Assembly: GCA_964016875.1 (NCBI GenBank)
Contig: OZ024730.1
Coordinates: forward strand, 39,192,795-39,256,794
Source of the DNA: Fallopia convolvulus
Lineage: Eukaryota; Streptophyta; Magnoliopsida; Caryophyllales; Polygonaceae
Length of the DNA: 64,000 nt
Reading direction: 5' to 3'
Below the pieces are notes generated by a model. It was not told the DNA's origin and ran no database searches. It saw only the letters and a list, made by a program, of their open reading frames with translations. Both the position numbers and the translations under genes were made by a program. This document shows positions 1-11,076 of the stretch, one piece after another (within the stretch, counting starts at the first letter, position 1; every line of letters starts with the position of its first letter).

Positions 1-187
1 TTGACGAGACTTGCGAGGTTTGGACCTCGCTCCCATGACTTGAGGCTTCAGGTGAATATGGACTTCGCTTTTTTGGATGAGTATGGAAAAGATCTAAGCT
101 AGGGAAAAGATCTCAGGGACCTCGCCTACTTCTTTTACCTCACGTTATCTGCCAATTGTTGACACATTGTCATTTTGCGCACCATCA
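1..187 (-). mobile_element. Tat-type LTR, 5' end fragment
   Basis: This is the beginning of a minus-strand LTR whose element continues beyond the left edge of the window. Read on the minus strand from 187, it starts TGATGGTGCGCAAAAT, as does the LTR at 24957. It then follows that LTR through a GGCGAGGTCC block, a GGGAAAAGA block and an inverted GCGAGGT...ACCTCGC block. The copies are clearly diverged by substitutions. The terminus at 187 abuts FAR1-like coding sequence, so the LTR inserted into that fragment. Family membership rests on the comparison with 24957-25831. Confidence 0.8.
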
Positions 188-449
188 ACATGCTACAACG
201 CCAATCGAATCCAAAAATTTTTCCATACTCATGATAGAATTTTTCAACATCATCTATTGTTGCAAATCTTTGTCCCAAAACTGGCTTCAAATGATCTGGA
301 CATCGAGGTACATATCTCTTAAAATTTTCATCATTTGGTTCTACAATGCAATCTACTCCATAGTCGAACTCATCTTCATCATTGCATTTGAATCTTCTTC
401 TTCCTCCTCGTTAGATAAATCGATTTCTGACTTATTTAGATGAGCATAT
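188..449 (-). pseudogene. FAR1/FHY3-like DNA-binding domain fragment
   Basis: On the minus strand one frame reads ...KPVLGQRFATIDDVEKFYHE followed by a YGKIFGF-type stretch and WRCS. This matches the start of the FAR1 DNA-binding domain, where a P-x-x-G-x-x-F block precedes an FYxxYGxxxGF helix. FAR1/FHY3 proteins are transcription factors derived from MULE transposases. An acidic Glu run lies upstream in a neighbouring frame, so there may be a frameshift near 390. The frame stops being FAR1-like at 188, exactly where the Tat LTR begins, so the rest of the domain has been displaced out of the window. It may be a broken FRS gene or a MULE remnant. The domain call is firm and the gene status is not. 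Confidence 0.65.
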
Positions 450-496
450 TTATCAACTTTACTTTTGGTACATGACATATAACACGAAACTACATG

Positions 497-1290
497 TATG
501 AATATATACTCGTTCGCACAAGAATGAATACACTTAATAAAGACAAAATGATTTGAAATCATGAATACAACAATATGGTGTCATGAATATAACATGAAAT
601 ATCATGAATATAGATGCACATTTGCATGAATATAAGTTGAATAGTTATATTACGAAACATTCAACACTGCAAACTACAACAAGTGTGTACATATGCCTTT
701 ATGAATATGACATTGATATATAATGAATATACAAACGACACGGAAGCAGTAGTATTAAACAATAGATGAATATGATATTTTAAAGCATGCATATAGGTTC
801 ATGTATGATCAATATAAGGCTTTCCATTATAATACGACACCATCACATACAAAGGAACTACAAACCAGATAGATTTAATATACATGGCCGCTAGAAAAAA
901 TGAATATGCTCAAGTGTAAGCCTGACTATTTGGGGGAAACTTAACATTCTTAATTGTGGTACGTTATGCATATGCTATTACAATTTAATGAATATAATTA
1001 CTTGATATCTTGAATATAATAAATTAAACGTGTCCATACATAAAAAGTAACAAGCCAACTTATATACACCCATTCTTCGATGAATATGCATTGTTTACAA
1101 CATGAATATGCGTAATGTATGAATGAATATATTATTAATTAAAAATGGTCTACAAAACTGACAAAATTACTAAAAATGAATCTATGAATATAGTTCATAA
1201 ATATTAATGAATATGCTTCACTATGAATTTGAATACACCAAAATAAAATTTGAACTTGTGAAATCGTTAACAAAATCAGTGATGAATATA
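497..1290. repeat. AT-rich tract with recurrent ATGAATAT octamer
   Basis: ATGAATAT occurs about sixteen times here, for example near 498, 584, 604, 624, 701, 722, 765, 900, 988, 1081, 1102, 1121, 1184, 1206 and 1282. Spacing is irregular, from about 19 to 130 bp, so this is not a simple tandem array. No convincing coding sequence is present. The stretch 1291-1907 shows no gene or clear repeat. Confidence 0.6.
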
Positions 1291-1907
1291 CCTTGTTCCA
1301 CAATTTCTTCTGAATTCTGAAATTCAGTGTTACACCAAATCGCAAATCTAATTCAAAAACACTATAAATCATCAATAAGAAAAATTATTCTATTTATTTG
1401 TTATCTATACCAAACGAAACCGTACCATCATAAATAATTTTTTTTCAACATATTTAGATGGTGTAATCATGAAACAAAGAACCCTAATATGAAATTTACC
1501 TTCACTTGATTATGCCGATGCACACGAAATCAGTTTTGTTGATATTAATGAGCGTAGTGGTGGTGCTCTACCGAGTATGAAGGTCACTTTGTTGATATCG
1601 ACAGTGGAAATCGCACGACCATGATTCACGTAATATGGCTGATTTTTTCTCTCTCCTATCTTAATCCAGTACATCAATTCCACAAAATTACATCTATATA
1701 TTCAATATCCCACCGTACAATAATTATAATCTAACACACCACAATTATCCACTCGGTAACACTCTAATAGTGGTTTTACTTGAACCCACCTCTGTTTACA
1801 TAAGTATGATTGATAAATTTTGTAAATGGCGGTGTATCAATAGAATTTTTGAAGAAAGTGTACATGAAAGTAAATGTAAAATAAAATGAGTAACCCGTAG
1901 GGGTTAT

Positions 1908-2114
1908 AAACGGTGAAAATCAAACGGAGATGGAGAGTCCTTGATAGAGATTATAATGGGGAAAACTAAACTGGGATGGGGAATCCCCGACAGGATTATA
2001 AATTGGAAAAATCAAACGGAGATGGAGAATCCCCGACGAGACGAGAACCCGACAAGGATGGAGACGGGGACAAATTTTATTCCTCAATAGGAAATGAGGT
2101 GGGTATGGAGAACA
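1908..2114. repeat. Degenerate tandem repeat (GGGGAATCCCCGAC type)
   Basis: Three or more copies of a roughly 45-50 bp unit are visible. Each contains a GGAGATGGAGAATCCCCGAC-like core followed by a TTATAA-rich segment. The tract is cut by the Helitron at 2115. Related sequence (GAACGGGGATATGG, then GAACCTGAACCCGCCCCA) continues after the Helitron, about 4830-4890. Confidence 0.6.
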
Positions 2115-4815
2115 TCTATATACTATTACTAAACTCGAATCCCTCTATCCTACGTGTCGCCCATCTAACTATGCCACATAAACATCTTATTTTTTCAATT
2201 TACTCCTTTACCCTTCATAATTTTTAATATTTACAATCCCTATATATATATATATAATATTTTCTACGGTAAATATGAAAATATAAATAGGTGAGATCTA
2301 AATGATTTTATTTTTATGGAAATAAATTTTTTTATGATTTTTTTATGAACAAGCTATATAATTTTTCTATGTATTCTAATTTATGAATGTATTTTTATGG
2401 AAATAAAATTTTCTATGATTTTTTTATGAACAAGCTATATAACTTTTTTATGAATGTAGTATGGACGTAATAAATTTTATAAACTTAATGTTATGAACGT
2501 AATATGAACAAAGATGTTTAACAATATTATATATATATATTATATATAATATTTTCTATGGTAAATATGAAACTATAAATAGGTGAGATCTCTATGATTT
2601 TATTGTTATGGAAATAAATTTTTCTATGATTCTTTTTGAACAAGCTATATAATTTTCTTATGAACTTAATATGAACAAAGATGTTTAACAATATAATTTT
2701 CCATGTACGTAATAATTTTTTTTAACAATATTATATTCTAATTTATGAATGTAATATGAACATAATAAATTTTATGAACATAATGTTTATGAATGTAATA
2801 TAATATTCTAATATTCCATGTACGTAATAATTTTCCATCTACCCTTTTTTTTTATATGTTAACTCCTCATCTTTGATATCTAACCTAATTTTTTTCACGT
2901 CCATTTTATTGTGATAATAGGATGAACTCCTCTAACCAAAAGACACAAGTTCAAGGATCAAATCAACGGTAAGTTCGATCACATTATTTAGTTGTTTCAT
3001 CTACAACTTATTTTCTAATTGTTCTTTATCTATTTATATATGCAAAAATCTTGAATTGCATAATTGTGTTGTATTGATTATTCGTTTTATTATTTAAAAT
3101 AGATGCAGTGCAACAGAAAAGCGATAGAGAATCTGTTATAATAATCAATTTCAACCCTCATCTCATAACATACATCAATTATATTTAAGCTCACAAGTTC
3201 TTACTCAAGATTATCATGGAGGTATTTACAAAATTCATAAGCTCTTCTATTTTATTTTATTTTATTTTATTTATTTATGGTGTTGTTCATCGTTTTTTGG
3301 TTGTACACTGAAGGCAATAAGAGTGTATGTTAAAGATTTAGTTAGTTTTTCTTATAAGTTCTTTTAAGTTTGTAATTATTTGATTAATTATATGGTGTTG
3401 TTCATCGTAGAATTTACACAAAAAGGTTAGCTTGGCTACCAAAACGAAAAAAGAAGTATTAAATAGAGTACATAAGTTATACAATTGCCCAAACTTGATG
3501 TTGAAGATGCCAAACTGAGCAAATATAAAACATGTCTACTTGCACTAATATGCATAGATTCATATCATTGGACTGGTGGATTTGAGTTGCAATTGTGGTA
3601 AGAAAAATGTAAGCAAATACTAAATACACCTAATCGAAATTAATGGCAACCATATGCCGCAAAGCATATGCATATGTAAGATCTCCATAAAAAAAAGATA
3701 GCATGCAAGTACTGAATGAAAATTACACCAGGTTTGAACACAAACACAATAAAAAGATAATGTTAAGCTACATTCTATTGGGTTTGCAGTGTAATGCTAA
3801 GAATATTATATAATTTCAGGTTTATTTGAAGAAGATCATTCTCCCCCCAAGTCGTTGTTAATCACGGAAAGTATTTGTTCTTCTTATCTCTTAAACATAG
3901 CTTTATAGTTCCAATACTAAATACCCAAATGCATTCTTATTTTTAGATTATTGGGACATTAGTGATCCAATACATATTTGTGAATTCTGTGGAGCTATGA
4001 TGTGGTATGAAGAGATATCTCTCAAAAGCAAAGATAATGAAGATTTCAAATTAAATTATTATTGTAAATTAGTAAATTAGTAAATATCATAACATAGTAT
4101 TAGATTTATCATTGTATCATGAAGTTTGATTAATCTTCATTTTCTCAAATGCCTAGAAATTTCAACAAGATTTATCATATAATTTGTTTTTCAATAATGT
4201 CATCATGTAGAAATTTTTTATATAAAAAATTCCATTAAAATTTTTATAATACAAAATATGAAATATTTTCTTATCGGTTAATATCAATATACTATAATTA
4301 AAGTCGAATCCATCTATCCTATTGCCATCACCTTAACTAGGCCACACATTGCATTTGTGCCTGAACTATACTGCAATGTATCGTCGAATGAACCACTTAC
4401 TCCTTCTAAGTGTCCAAATAAAAGCTCATCCTATATGATGATAATGGAGACAAACTTACAGAAGATCAACTTTTCACTTCATGTTCCAAAAAACTTTGAA
4501 ACACAAAGAGGAAAATTGAGTTATTTGCATATCCAATGCAAATCACTACAATATTTGCAATATGAATTTTCTTTCTAAAACATTATTTCGAACATATTTT
4601 TCTTATTTTAGTCTCATAGTTATTTCAAACATATTTTCTAATTAGTTATTCTATTTAGTATTTGGAGCTTAAATTATATGAAGTTATTAACATTAAGTTA
4701 TATTTAATTTATTTGGAAGTAATTATTAATGTTCACTCAAAATAAGTACATTTTTACAATAAGTATATCAAACAACTATTAAAGATCCCGTGCAGGGCAC
4801 GGGTATATCAACTAG
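2115..4815 (+). mobile_element. Non-autonomous Helitron (2.7 kb)
   Basis: The element begins TCTATATACTATTACTAA directly after an A and ends in CTAG directly before a T, as expected for a Helitron in an AT target. The 3' end has a CCCGTGC/GCACGGG hairpin (4787-4803), then eight bases, then CTAG (4812-4815). The same hairpin-to-end spacing occurs in the two other Helitrons of this window. The interior is AT-rich and shows no Rep/helicase frame, so mobility would depend on enzymes supplied elsewhere. A second 5'-end-like sequence lies inside at 4284. Confidence 0.75.
2253..2700. repeat. Duplicated AT-rich block within the Helitron
   Basis: A block containing ATATTTTCTA(C/T)GGTAAATATG and AATAGGTGAGATCT appears at about 2255 and again at about 2543, followed each time by a GAACAAGCTATATAA segment. 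The second segment also appears separately near 2425. This looks like a tandem duplication with a period near 288 bp, followed by divergence. Confidence 0.6.
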
Positions 4816-5545
4816 TATATATCTAAATAAGAACGGGGATATGGAAAGTATTCTCCACTCCGAACCTGAACCCGCCCCACTGCAATCCCTAAGACAAACA
4901 CTTCCACTGGACCAAGATTGATATTTAGTGTGATTTTAAATTTAGTGTAACCCCACCTCCTTCACACGGGTTTGACTTGCAAACAAGACGATGCAAAGGG
5001 CAAAAGAAAAGACAGACACTCTGCATTTGCATTTTATTTCTCTCGTGACTGCCAACATGATTAACTATTTGAATTGTACGAAGAAAAATCCAACCCCTAC
5101 GCTCTTACATATCAGTAGACTAGGCGATGCAACAAAACACCAAGGAACTATATTTACTACTATAACCAAATATACCGTGTTAAAATCATCTAAAAAGCAC
5201 TAGTTTTTACTTGAATACATGATGATATTCATGATCAGAGCGTACAATTTTTTTTGTTTGAAAACGGCAGAAAGCAACGAAACCAATTATAAGACTTGTT
5301 TTTCTTACAGTTATTTATCTCCTAATTAAAGATACTTAGAACCTTAAAATGAAATTAACCTTTGGTTGTTCACTAACAAACAACTTAACGTATAGATTAA
5401 TCAACAACTATCCCATGAAATCCATGTATGACTCTTCTTGTTGATCTTGGTTATCCATTGTTGCAAATTTACTATAATCCATCTCCTCCTGCAGAAGCAC
5501 TCTTCTTTCCCCTTGTTCTCCTCCATTTAAATTTCCACCACCAAG
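4816..5545. other. Intergenic sequence, 3' side of the IDD gene
   Basis: After the continuation of the GGGGAATCCCC-type repeat (to about 4890) I see no gene, RNA or clear repeat. The part next to 5545 is expected to contain the 3' UTR of the minus-strand IDD gene. Confidence 0.5.
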
Positions 5546-7478
5546 TCAACCAAGAAAGTCTCTCATGCCAACACTCATACTACTTGTGTTGTTGTTGTGG
5601 CCTTGCTGCCTCGATCCATTTTCATAACCATCGCCGTTTAGACCACTCCCAATGCCAGAAAGCTGAACGGCTAGTTGATGGTTCATGTGCTGCCTCAACA
5701 GGTCCCTTTGATGGTGTTGGAGATCGTGAGTACCACCGCCATTGTTGAAGTACATTCCAGGGCTACTATGGTTGTTATCGACATCGCTCCTTGAGGACCC
5801 CATTTGAGCCGCCTTCTGAAGGAGGGTTGTCGCCGACATTGTACTAGGAGACGACGACGATGAGAATGAAGGAGGCGATGAGTATAGTGATTTCAAGTTT
5901 TCGGGGTGAAAACTTGGCCTATTATTGGCATCTTCTTCCTCCTTTAGTAGCATTGTATGTTGTGCAACAATTGGTTGCGAAGAAGAAGGAGAAGGAGAAG
6001 CAAACAAGTTCAAATTCCCGGGCAAGGCTCGAGAGACACCATTGTTGTTGTGGTTGTTCATCATAGCTTGAGGGATGATTTGGTGGTGGTGGTGGTGATC
6101 TAACCACATTGGTAGTCTTGACTTGTTGACAAGGCCATCATGACCACCTCCCATGCTGTTGCTTCCGTTGCTTGACGAAGGGTCAAACCCCACAAAATCG
6201 AGTCGGTGGGACGTAGGGAAAGGGAAGAAACCTGATGTAGCAGCTTGAGGGACGGTAGGCATGAGGGAGCCGTCGATCAAATCCGGTCTGGAGTTGAAAT
6301 TGAGAGAATTTGGAGTGATGTTGATGTTGGCGGTGGTGATGTTTCTCATCCTTTCTTCCGTCAGCGTTTCGCAAAATGCTCTATGAGTGATGAAACTGTC
6401 CTTCCTGATCGATTGATGTCATAAAAACAAAGAGAGAAATTGGTAATGTGTTGTAGAAGTTACAATTAAAAGTAAGCAATATATATAACTGCATGGCATT
6501 TACAAGCTACATCAAAATAATATAGATATGACCATTTAATTGAATAGAACCCAATATTAAATTTACAATTTATACAAAGAAAGTTCTCAAAAAGTAATAT
6601 CTATAATCTTATTTTGAGATCCATGCATGTGATCTCAACGATTTAGAATGAATGAAGCATATATTTATTCATTATTCTCTTTATTGAAGGATATATGAAC
6701 TTCAACCACAAAAATCCCCAAATGTGTGTGTAGTGCATTTATTTCCTCAACTAAAACAAAAACAAAAAAAACCTGCAACCCTAGCTAGAAACGCCATGAA
6801 TTGAATGGAACAATTTAATTAATAACCTTGAGAAGATTGTGCCACAATCACATTTGTACTCTCTAGTTCCACAGATTTTGGCATGAGCCTTCAAATCGGA
6901 CATGACGGCATACTTCTTGGGACACTTGGGGCACTTCCACTTCTTCTCGCCATGCTTCCTGCTGAAGTGTTTCTTGATTCCTGTTAGGTCTCCAAGCGCC
7001 CTGGACGGCTCGTGGTGCACGCAGCTCGCTTCGGGGCACACGTACACCTTCTTCTTCACTACCTCCTTGCTATTCCTTTGCTTCAGCTTCCATGGCAAGT
7101 TGTGCCCTCTCCTGTGGAGCTGCAAGTTCTGGTCCCTCTGGAACCCTTTGTTGCATACCTCGCATATGAACCTATACGTCGCCATGAGCGACTTGGGTGA
7201 TAGCGCCACCACCTCCATCGTCTCCGAGTCTACATATATAATACATAGTTAATTAAATATGTAGCTAGAGAATTGATTCGATGTCGAAGGAGTGTGGTGC
7301 ATCGATCGAATTGCTTACCGAGTTCTCTGGACGAGTTGCGCTTCCTCTTGTTATTGGTAGAGGAGGAGGAAGGGTTAGGGTTAGGGTTGGGGCTCGGAAA
7401 ACATTCTTGAAGAAGCCCGTTGACGGTGGTCGGAGGTGGAGGAAGGAAGAAGCTGCCATCATGGGAGATGCTGTTCAT
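5546..7478 (-). CDS. INDETERMINATE DOMAIN (IDD/BIRD) C2H2 zinc-finger transcription factor
   Basis: Spliced minus-strand gene with exons 7478-7319, 7229-6827 and 6404-5546. Both introns (89 and 422 bp) are GT-AG, and the exons join in frame to 473 residues plus stop. Four fingers typical of IDD proteins are present: C76/C79/H92/H96, C118/C123/H141/H146, C153/C156/H169/C173 and C180/C182/H195/C199. A KRKR nuclear signal lies near residue 44, and ALSPKSLMAT precedes finger 1. The C-terminal region has the family motifs MSATTLLQKAAQMGS and a final MRDFLG, separated by His-, Asn- and Ser-rich stretches. Known family members bind DNA in the nucleus and often act with DELLA or SCARECROW proteins. 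The start at 7478 has good context (CAAGATG); an in-frame ATG at 7571 is less likely. Finger 3 has SDLKAH where IDD proteins usually have SDWKAH. The subgroup is not resolved. Confidence 0.93.
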
Positions 7479-8238
7479 CTTGACTTGTTCAAGGCCTGAG
7501 AGAACATATAGATAAGGAGGAGGACAAAGGAAGAGATGGAGATGAATAATTAAAGGCCAAAAGAGAAACACTTATTCACAACCAAAAACAAGAAAACCCC
7601 AAAACCTTACAATAAACTTACAATATATAAACTTGCTGAATATATTTATATATAAAAAATAGGGGGAGAAATTTTTATATATGGTGGGAGAGTTGAAGCT
7701 GTTATCCAATTTGCTTGCTAGCGAGCGAGCGAGAGAGGGAGAGCAAGGTGGAGGTTAATTGAGAAGAGAGCTAGCTAGCTGGTGAACTGTGTAATGAGGA
7801 TTTTTGTAAGACGTGTTAAAATTAGACAAATTTTCAGAGAAAATCGATGCATTATTATGGCGGGGTACCAAATGGAATATCACATCTCTTTTTAATTTGT
7901 TTTATAAAGGGAAATTAATTAATTTGGTTTGAAATTTCTCTTTCCTCATCATACACGGCGTTTGGGACAGCTATCTCGCAAGAGGCTAATCTGCACGCCC
8001 TTCTGTCTAACTTAATTACTGCAGTAGAATGTCATTTTCGTTAGGGAATATACTGTCCCTTCCCGGCCACTTGCCCTGTCTCTTTGGAGATTGGAGGATT
8101 TCAACTCATTGTTCGCGCCTACATTTTTTGGGTCTATGTATATATATGTTTTAGTTACTACTTACTAGCCACCAAACACGTCGTACCACAGAGATTAAAA
8201 TTGAAAATAAACTGGGTTATCAACTTCTTACGTTGGGA
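7479..8238 (-). promoter_or_regulatory. Upstream region of the IDD gene
   Basis: On the minus strand a TATATAAATA-like box lies at about 7636-7656, roughly 160 bp before the ATG. Further upstream is a CT-rich run (complement of the GCGAGCGAGCGAGAGAGGG tract near 7721-7740), a frequent feature of plant core promoters and 5' UTRs. The transcription start cannot be fixed from sequence, and no other gene is visible here. Confidence 0.35.
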
Positions 8239-8698
8239 GTAGAGCTGTCAAAAGCTGACCCGATCCGAAAAACCGACCCGAACCGTCCGAAATATTTAGG
8301 GTCAAGATCCGAAAATTTGAACCCGAAATCCAAAATAAACCGAACCTGATAGACTCGAAACCCGTTAGGTTCAAACCCGAAAAAACCGTTGGGTTGACAC
8401 AATTTGTTATATTTTAAGAATATATAATATATGTTGAAAATAATAATATATTTTATTATTAAATTATATAAAAATAATAGATTTTTTTATTAAATATTAT
8501 TTTTTAAATAAAAAATATTTTAATAATTCTAAAAAAATCAATTTTCTTGACCTGTTAGGTCGACCCGACCCGCCCGAAAACCCGCAATAACCCGACCCGA
8601 TTTGACCGATGACCCGTTACGACCCGAACCCGACTCAACCCGAACCCGAAATAACCGAACCCGAACCCGACCTGACTGACCCATTTGACACCTCTAGT
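8239..8698. mobile_element. MITE-like element with CCGA-rich ends
   Basis: The ends are imperfect inverted repeats: TAGAGCTGTCAAAAGCTGAC on the left and, on the opposite strand of the right end, TAGAGGTGTCAAATGGGTCA. Both ends continue into ACCCGA/CCCGAAC low-complexity sequence around an AT-rich core. This resembles small hAT-related plant elements. No perfect target duplication is seen. Apparent reading frames are products of the CCCGAA repetition. Confidence 0.55.
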
Positions 8699-10288
8699 TA
8701 TGTACACATCATATTGCCATATAATCTACACTTAATCAATTTTTTAATTTTTTATTGGATTACAATAATTTCTTTTTTGAAATTTAGTTACATATTTCGA
8801 GAAATTTACATGTAAGAATATTTTTTACCATATCATTATGATCCTAACAACTCTCCCATATAATCTACCAAAAAACCTCCCATAAATATATACGAGATCT
8901 TATCCTATAATATTTTTAAACCACAAAATTAATAATAGATTGTTAATGATCCATATATATGATATGATCATATATGTGAGTACATAACTAATATATTAAA
9001 CAACAAAATTAATTTCTAGCAAAATAAAAACCTGTTCCTAAAAATTAATTTTCATGAAATTGACATAAAAACATTTTTTTATGTATGTTATAGGATAAGA
9101 TTTTAACATATCTTCATGATCCTAACACCTCTCCATTATAATCTAAAAAACTTACATAAATATAGACTGAGATCTTATTCTATAATATTTTTAAATTACA
9201 AAATTAATAATAAATTATTATTGATCCATATAACCATCTGTACAAAACGAAAAAATTTAACAATTAATATATTTTCTAAAAAATGAATTAGAATAGATAT
9301 ATCTAGAGATAGTCTTAACATATTTTCGACAACCTTATACATAACATATGAGTGACATGGAAAAAATTTGAGATGTGGAATATGACATGTAATATTTATA
9401 AAGACGTCTAAATTATAGGATAATGACACGTGTAAAAATCTGAGATGGCTTAATATAGGATCGACATGTGGCGAAATCTTAGGTGGCGTAATGAGAAGGC
9501 TCCAAACCTTTTATCTCCTACCAAAAATTAAGATATTATCTAAATTTGGGAAATAAAAATAAATTTTAATTAAGTGGAAAAAATTGTCATGTGGAATATG
9601 AAATGGAAAGAACAATTAATATATAATTTTGATGGAGCAAGGATTAAATGCCATGTGGCAAAATCCTATGTGGATAAATAATAGGATGACATGTGTAAAA
9701 AACTAAGGTGTTAGATTTTATTTTGGTAATATCTTCTCCAATTTCGTATTATACTTTCCTTTATTTTTAAGTGTATTATTGTATACAAAGAAAACAGCCA
9801 TCAAAAAATATGTTTAAATATTTTTTTATTTTTATCCTTAGATATTGATCAAACTTTTATCGTTTTTTTTATCCTATGCCCAATATTAAATTTGGGAACT
9901 AAAACCCTATTAGGAAACTAATAAACCCTATTAAAAAAATAATTAAATACAAATAAATACAAATTTCAAACTATATTAAGCCATCTCAGATGACCAATAC
10001 TTTTGGTCATCTGAGATGGCTTAAGATGAACAATACTAGGAAAATCGAACTTTTATAGTGCATAAGATGACCAATACTTTTGGAGCCTCCACATTACTTA
10101 CTTGCACACTAATCAAAATACATTAATAGCCTTTACCTAGTACATTACCTATTATAAATTAAAAAGAAAATAAAAGAAAATATTTTCTCCATTTTGGTAT
10201 TATATTTTCTTTTATTTTTGAAGTGTATCATCAGATAAAAAGGAAAAATTATCTTTTAGATACTTTTAGGATATTATCAAACCAAAAA
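8699..10288. other. AT-rich intergenic DNA with duplicated and Helitron-derived pieces
   Basis: No gene is supported. A block of about 140 bp with the order GATCCTAACA...CTC, CATAAATATA, GAGATCTTAT and TATAATATTTTTAAA occurs at about 8818-8960 and again at 9098-9237, a diverged duplication with a period near 280 bp. At 9420-9530 the minus strand resembles the internal 5' region of the Helitrons (GGTTTGGAGCC, then GCCAC/ACGTGTCG-like repeats), but without an intact terminus. Confidence 0.5.
9976..10024. repeat. Perfect 20-bp inverted repeat
   Basis: TTAAGCCATCTCAGATGACC at 9976-9995 is exactly complementary to 10005-10024, with a nine-base loop. Part of it (CTGAGATGGCTTAA) resembles sequence at 9443-9456 in the Helitron-like fragment. 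Confidence 0.85.
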
Positions 10289-10880
10289 TCTACTATATAT
10301 ATAAAAGCAATAAGGTTTGGAGCCTCCACGTTGCGCCACGTCAGCTTTTTCCACGTGTCGCTTCTAAAATGCGCCACATAGGATTTTGCCACGTGTCGCC
10401 TTTTGCTTAAGCCATGTCATGTAATTTTTGACACGTCATATGCCACATCGTATTATTTTTACCCCGTCACTTACATGTCATATTTAACTATAATGATAAA
10501 AAATGCTTTCCTTATAAAAAATATTTTATATAAATAGATAATTATAGGTCTATATATTTTGATAAATCTATGCTTTTTTTAATCAAAATACTTTCTTATG
10601 AGAAGTTTGGTCAAAATACCTTCCTTTTATTGCAACTCACAATTTGAAAATTTACCATAACATTTTATGAGCATTGTATATATTATTTTCATTATTCAAA
10701 CTTAATAATCTAAATTTAATTTGTTTTATTTGATTTAAAAAATAATAATTTTTGTACATATTACAATCAATAAATTACTTATATTAAATTTTATATTATA
10801 TTTTTTTATTAATATCTTTTTTATAGTATATCTAAAAAATATCGAATCATAGTCGTGCATGGCACGACGGGGACAACTAG
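10289..10880 (+). mobile_element. Short non-autonomous Helitron (592 bp)
   Basis: It begins TCTACTATATATATAAAAGC after an A. It ends with the hairpin GTCGTGC/GCACGAC (10852-10868), eight bases, then CTAG (10877-10880) followed by T. The 5' region carries GGAGCCTCCACGTTGCGCC and several CACGTGTCG-like repeats. It has no coding capacity. Confidence 0.85.
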
Positions 10881-11028
10881 TTGTAATTTAAAAATAAAAT
10901 ATATGGATGAATATGGTGAAGACATGTGGCAAATCCTACGTGGCACATTCTCGGAACGACATGTGGCAAATGATGAGGTGGCGCAACGTGGAGGCTCCAA
11001 TCCTTATTGCTTTTATATATATAATAGA
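10881..11028 (-). mobile_element. Helitron 5'-end fragment
   Basis: On the minus strand from 11028 the sequence starts TCTATTATATATATAAAAGC and continues with GGAGCCTCCACGTTGCGCC. It is therefore a close relative of the Helitron at 10289 in opposite orientation. Its 3' part is missing; it stops at the CTAG end of the neighbouring plus-strand Helitron. The two form a head-to-head arrangement. Confidence 0.7.
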
Positions 11029-11076
11029 TTTTTGTTTAATCCTTGCTAGCCTCTTTTTTTTTAGATAAGTTAAAAA

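Noticed and set aside
156..443. Plus-strand 95-codon frame at the window start
   Set aside because: The opposite strand carries the FAR1-like coding signal; the plus frame shows no domain.
5428..7252. Several plus-strand and alternate-frame ORFs over the IDD gene
   Set aside because: They are antisense or out-of-frame shadows of the spliced zinc-finger gene.
8609..8815. Pro/Glu/Asp-rich 68-codon frame
   Set aside because: It is made of CCCGAA-type low-complexity sequence at the end of a MITE-like element.
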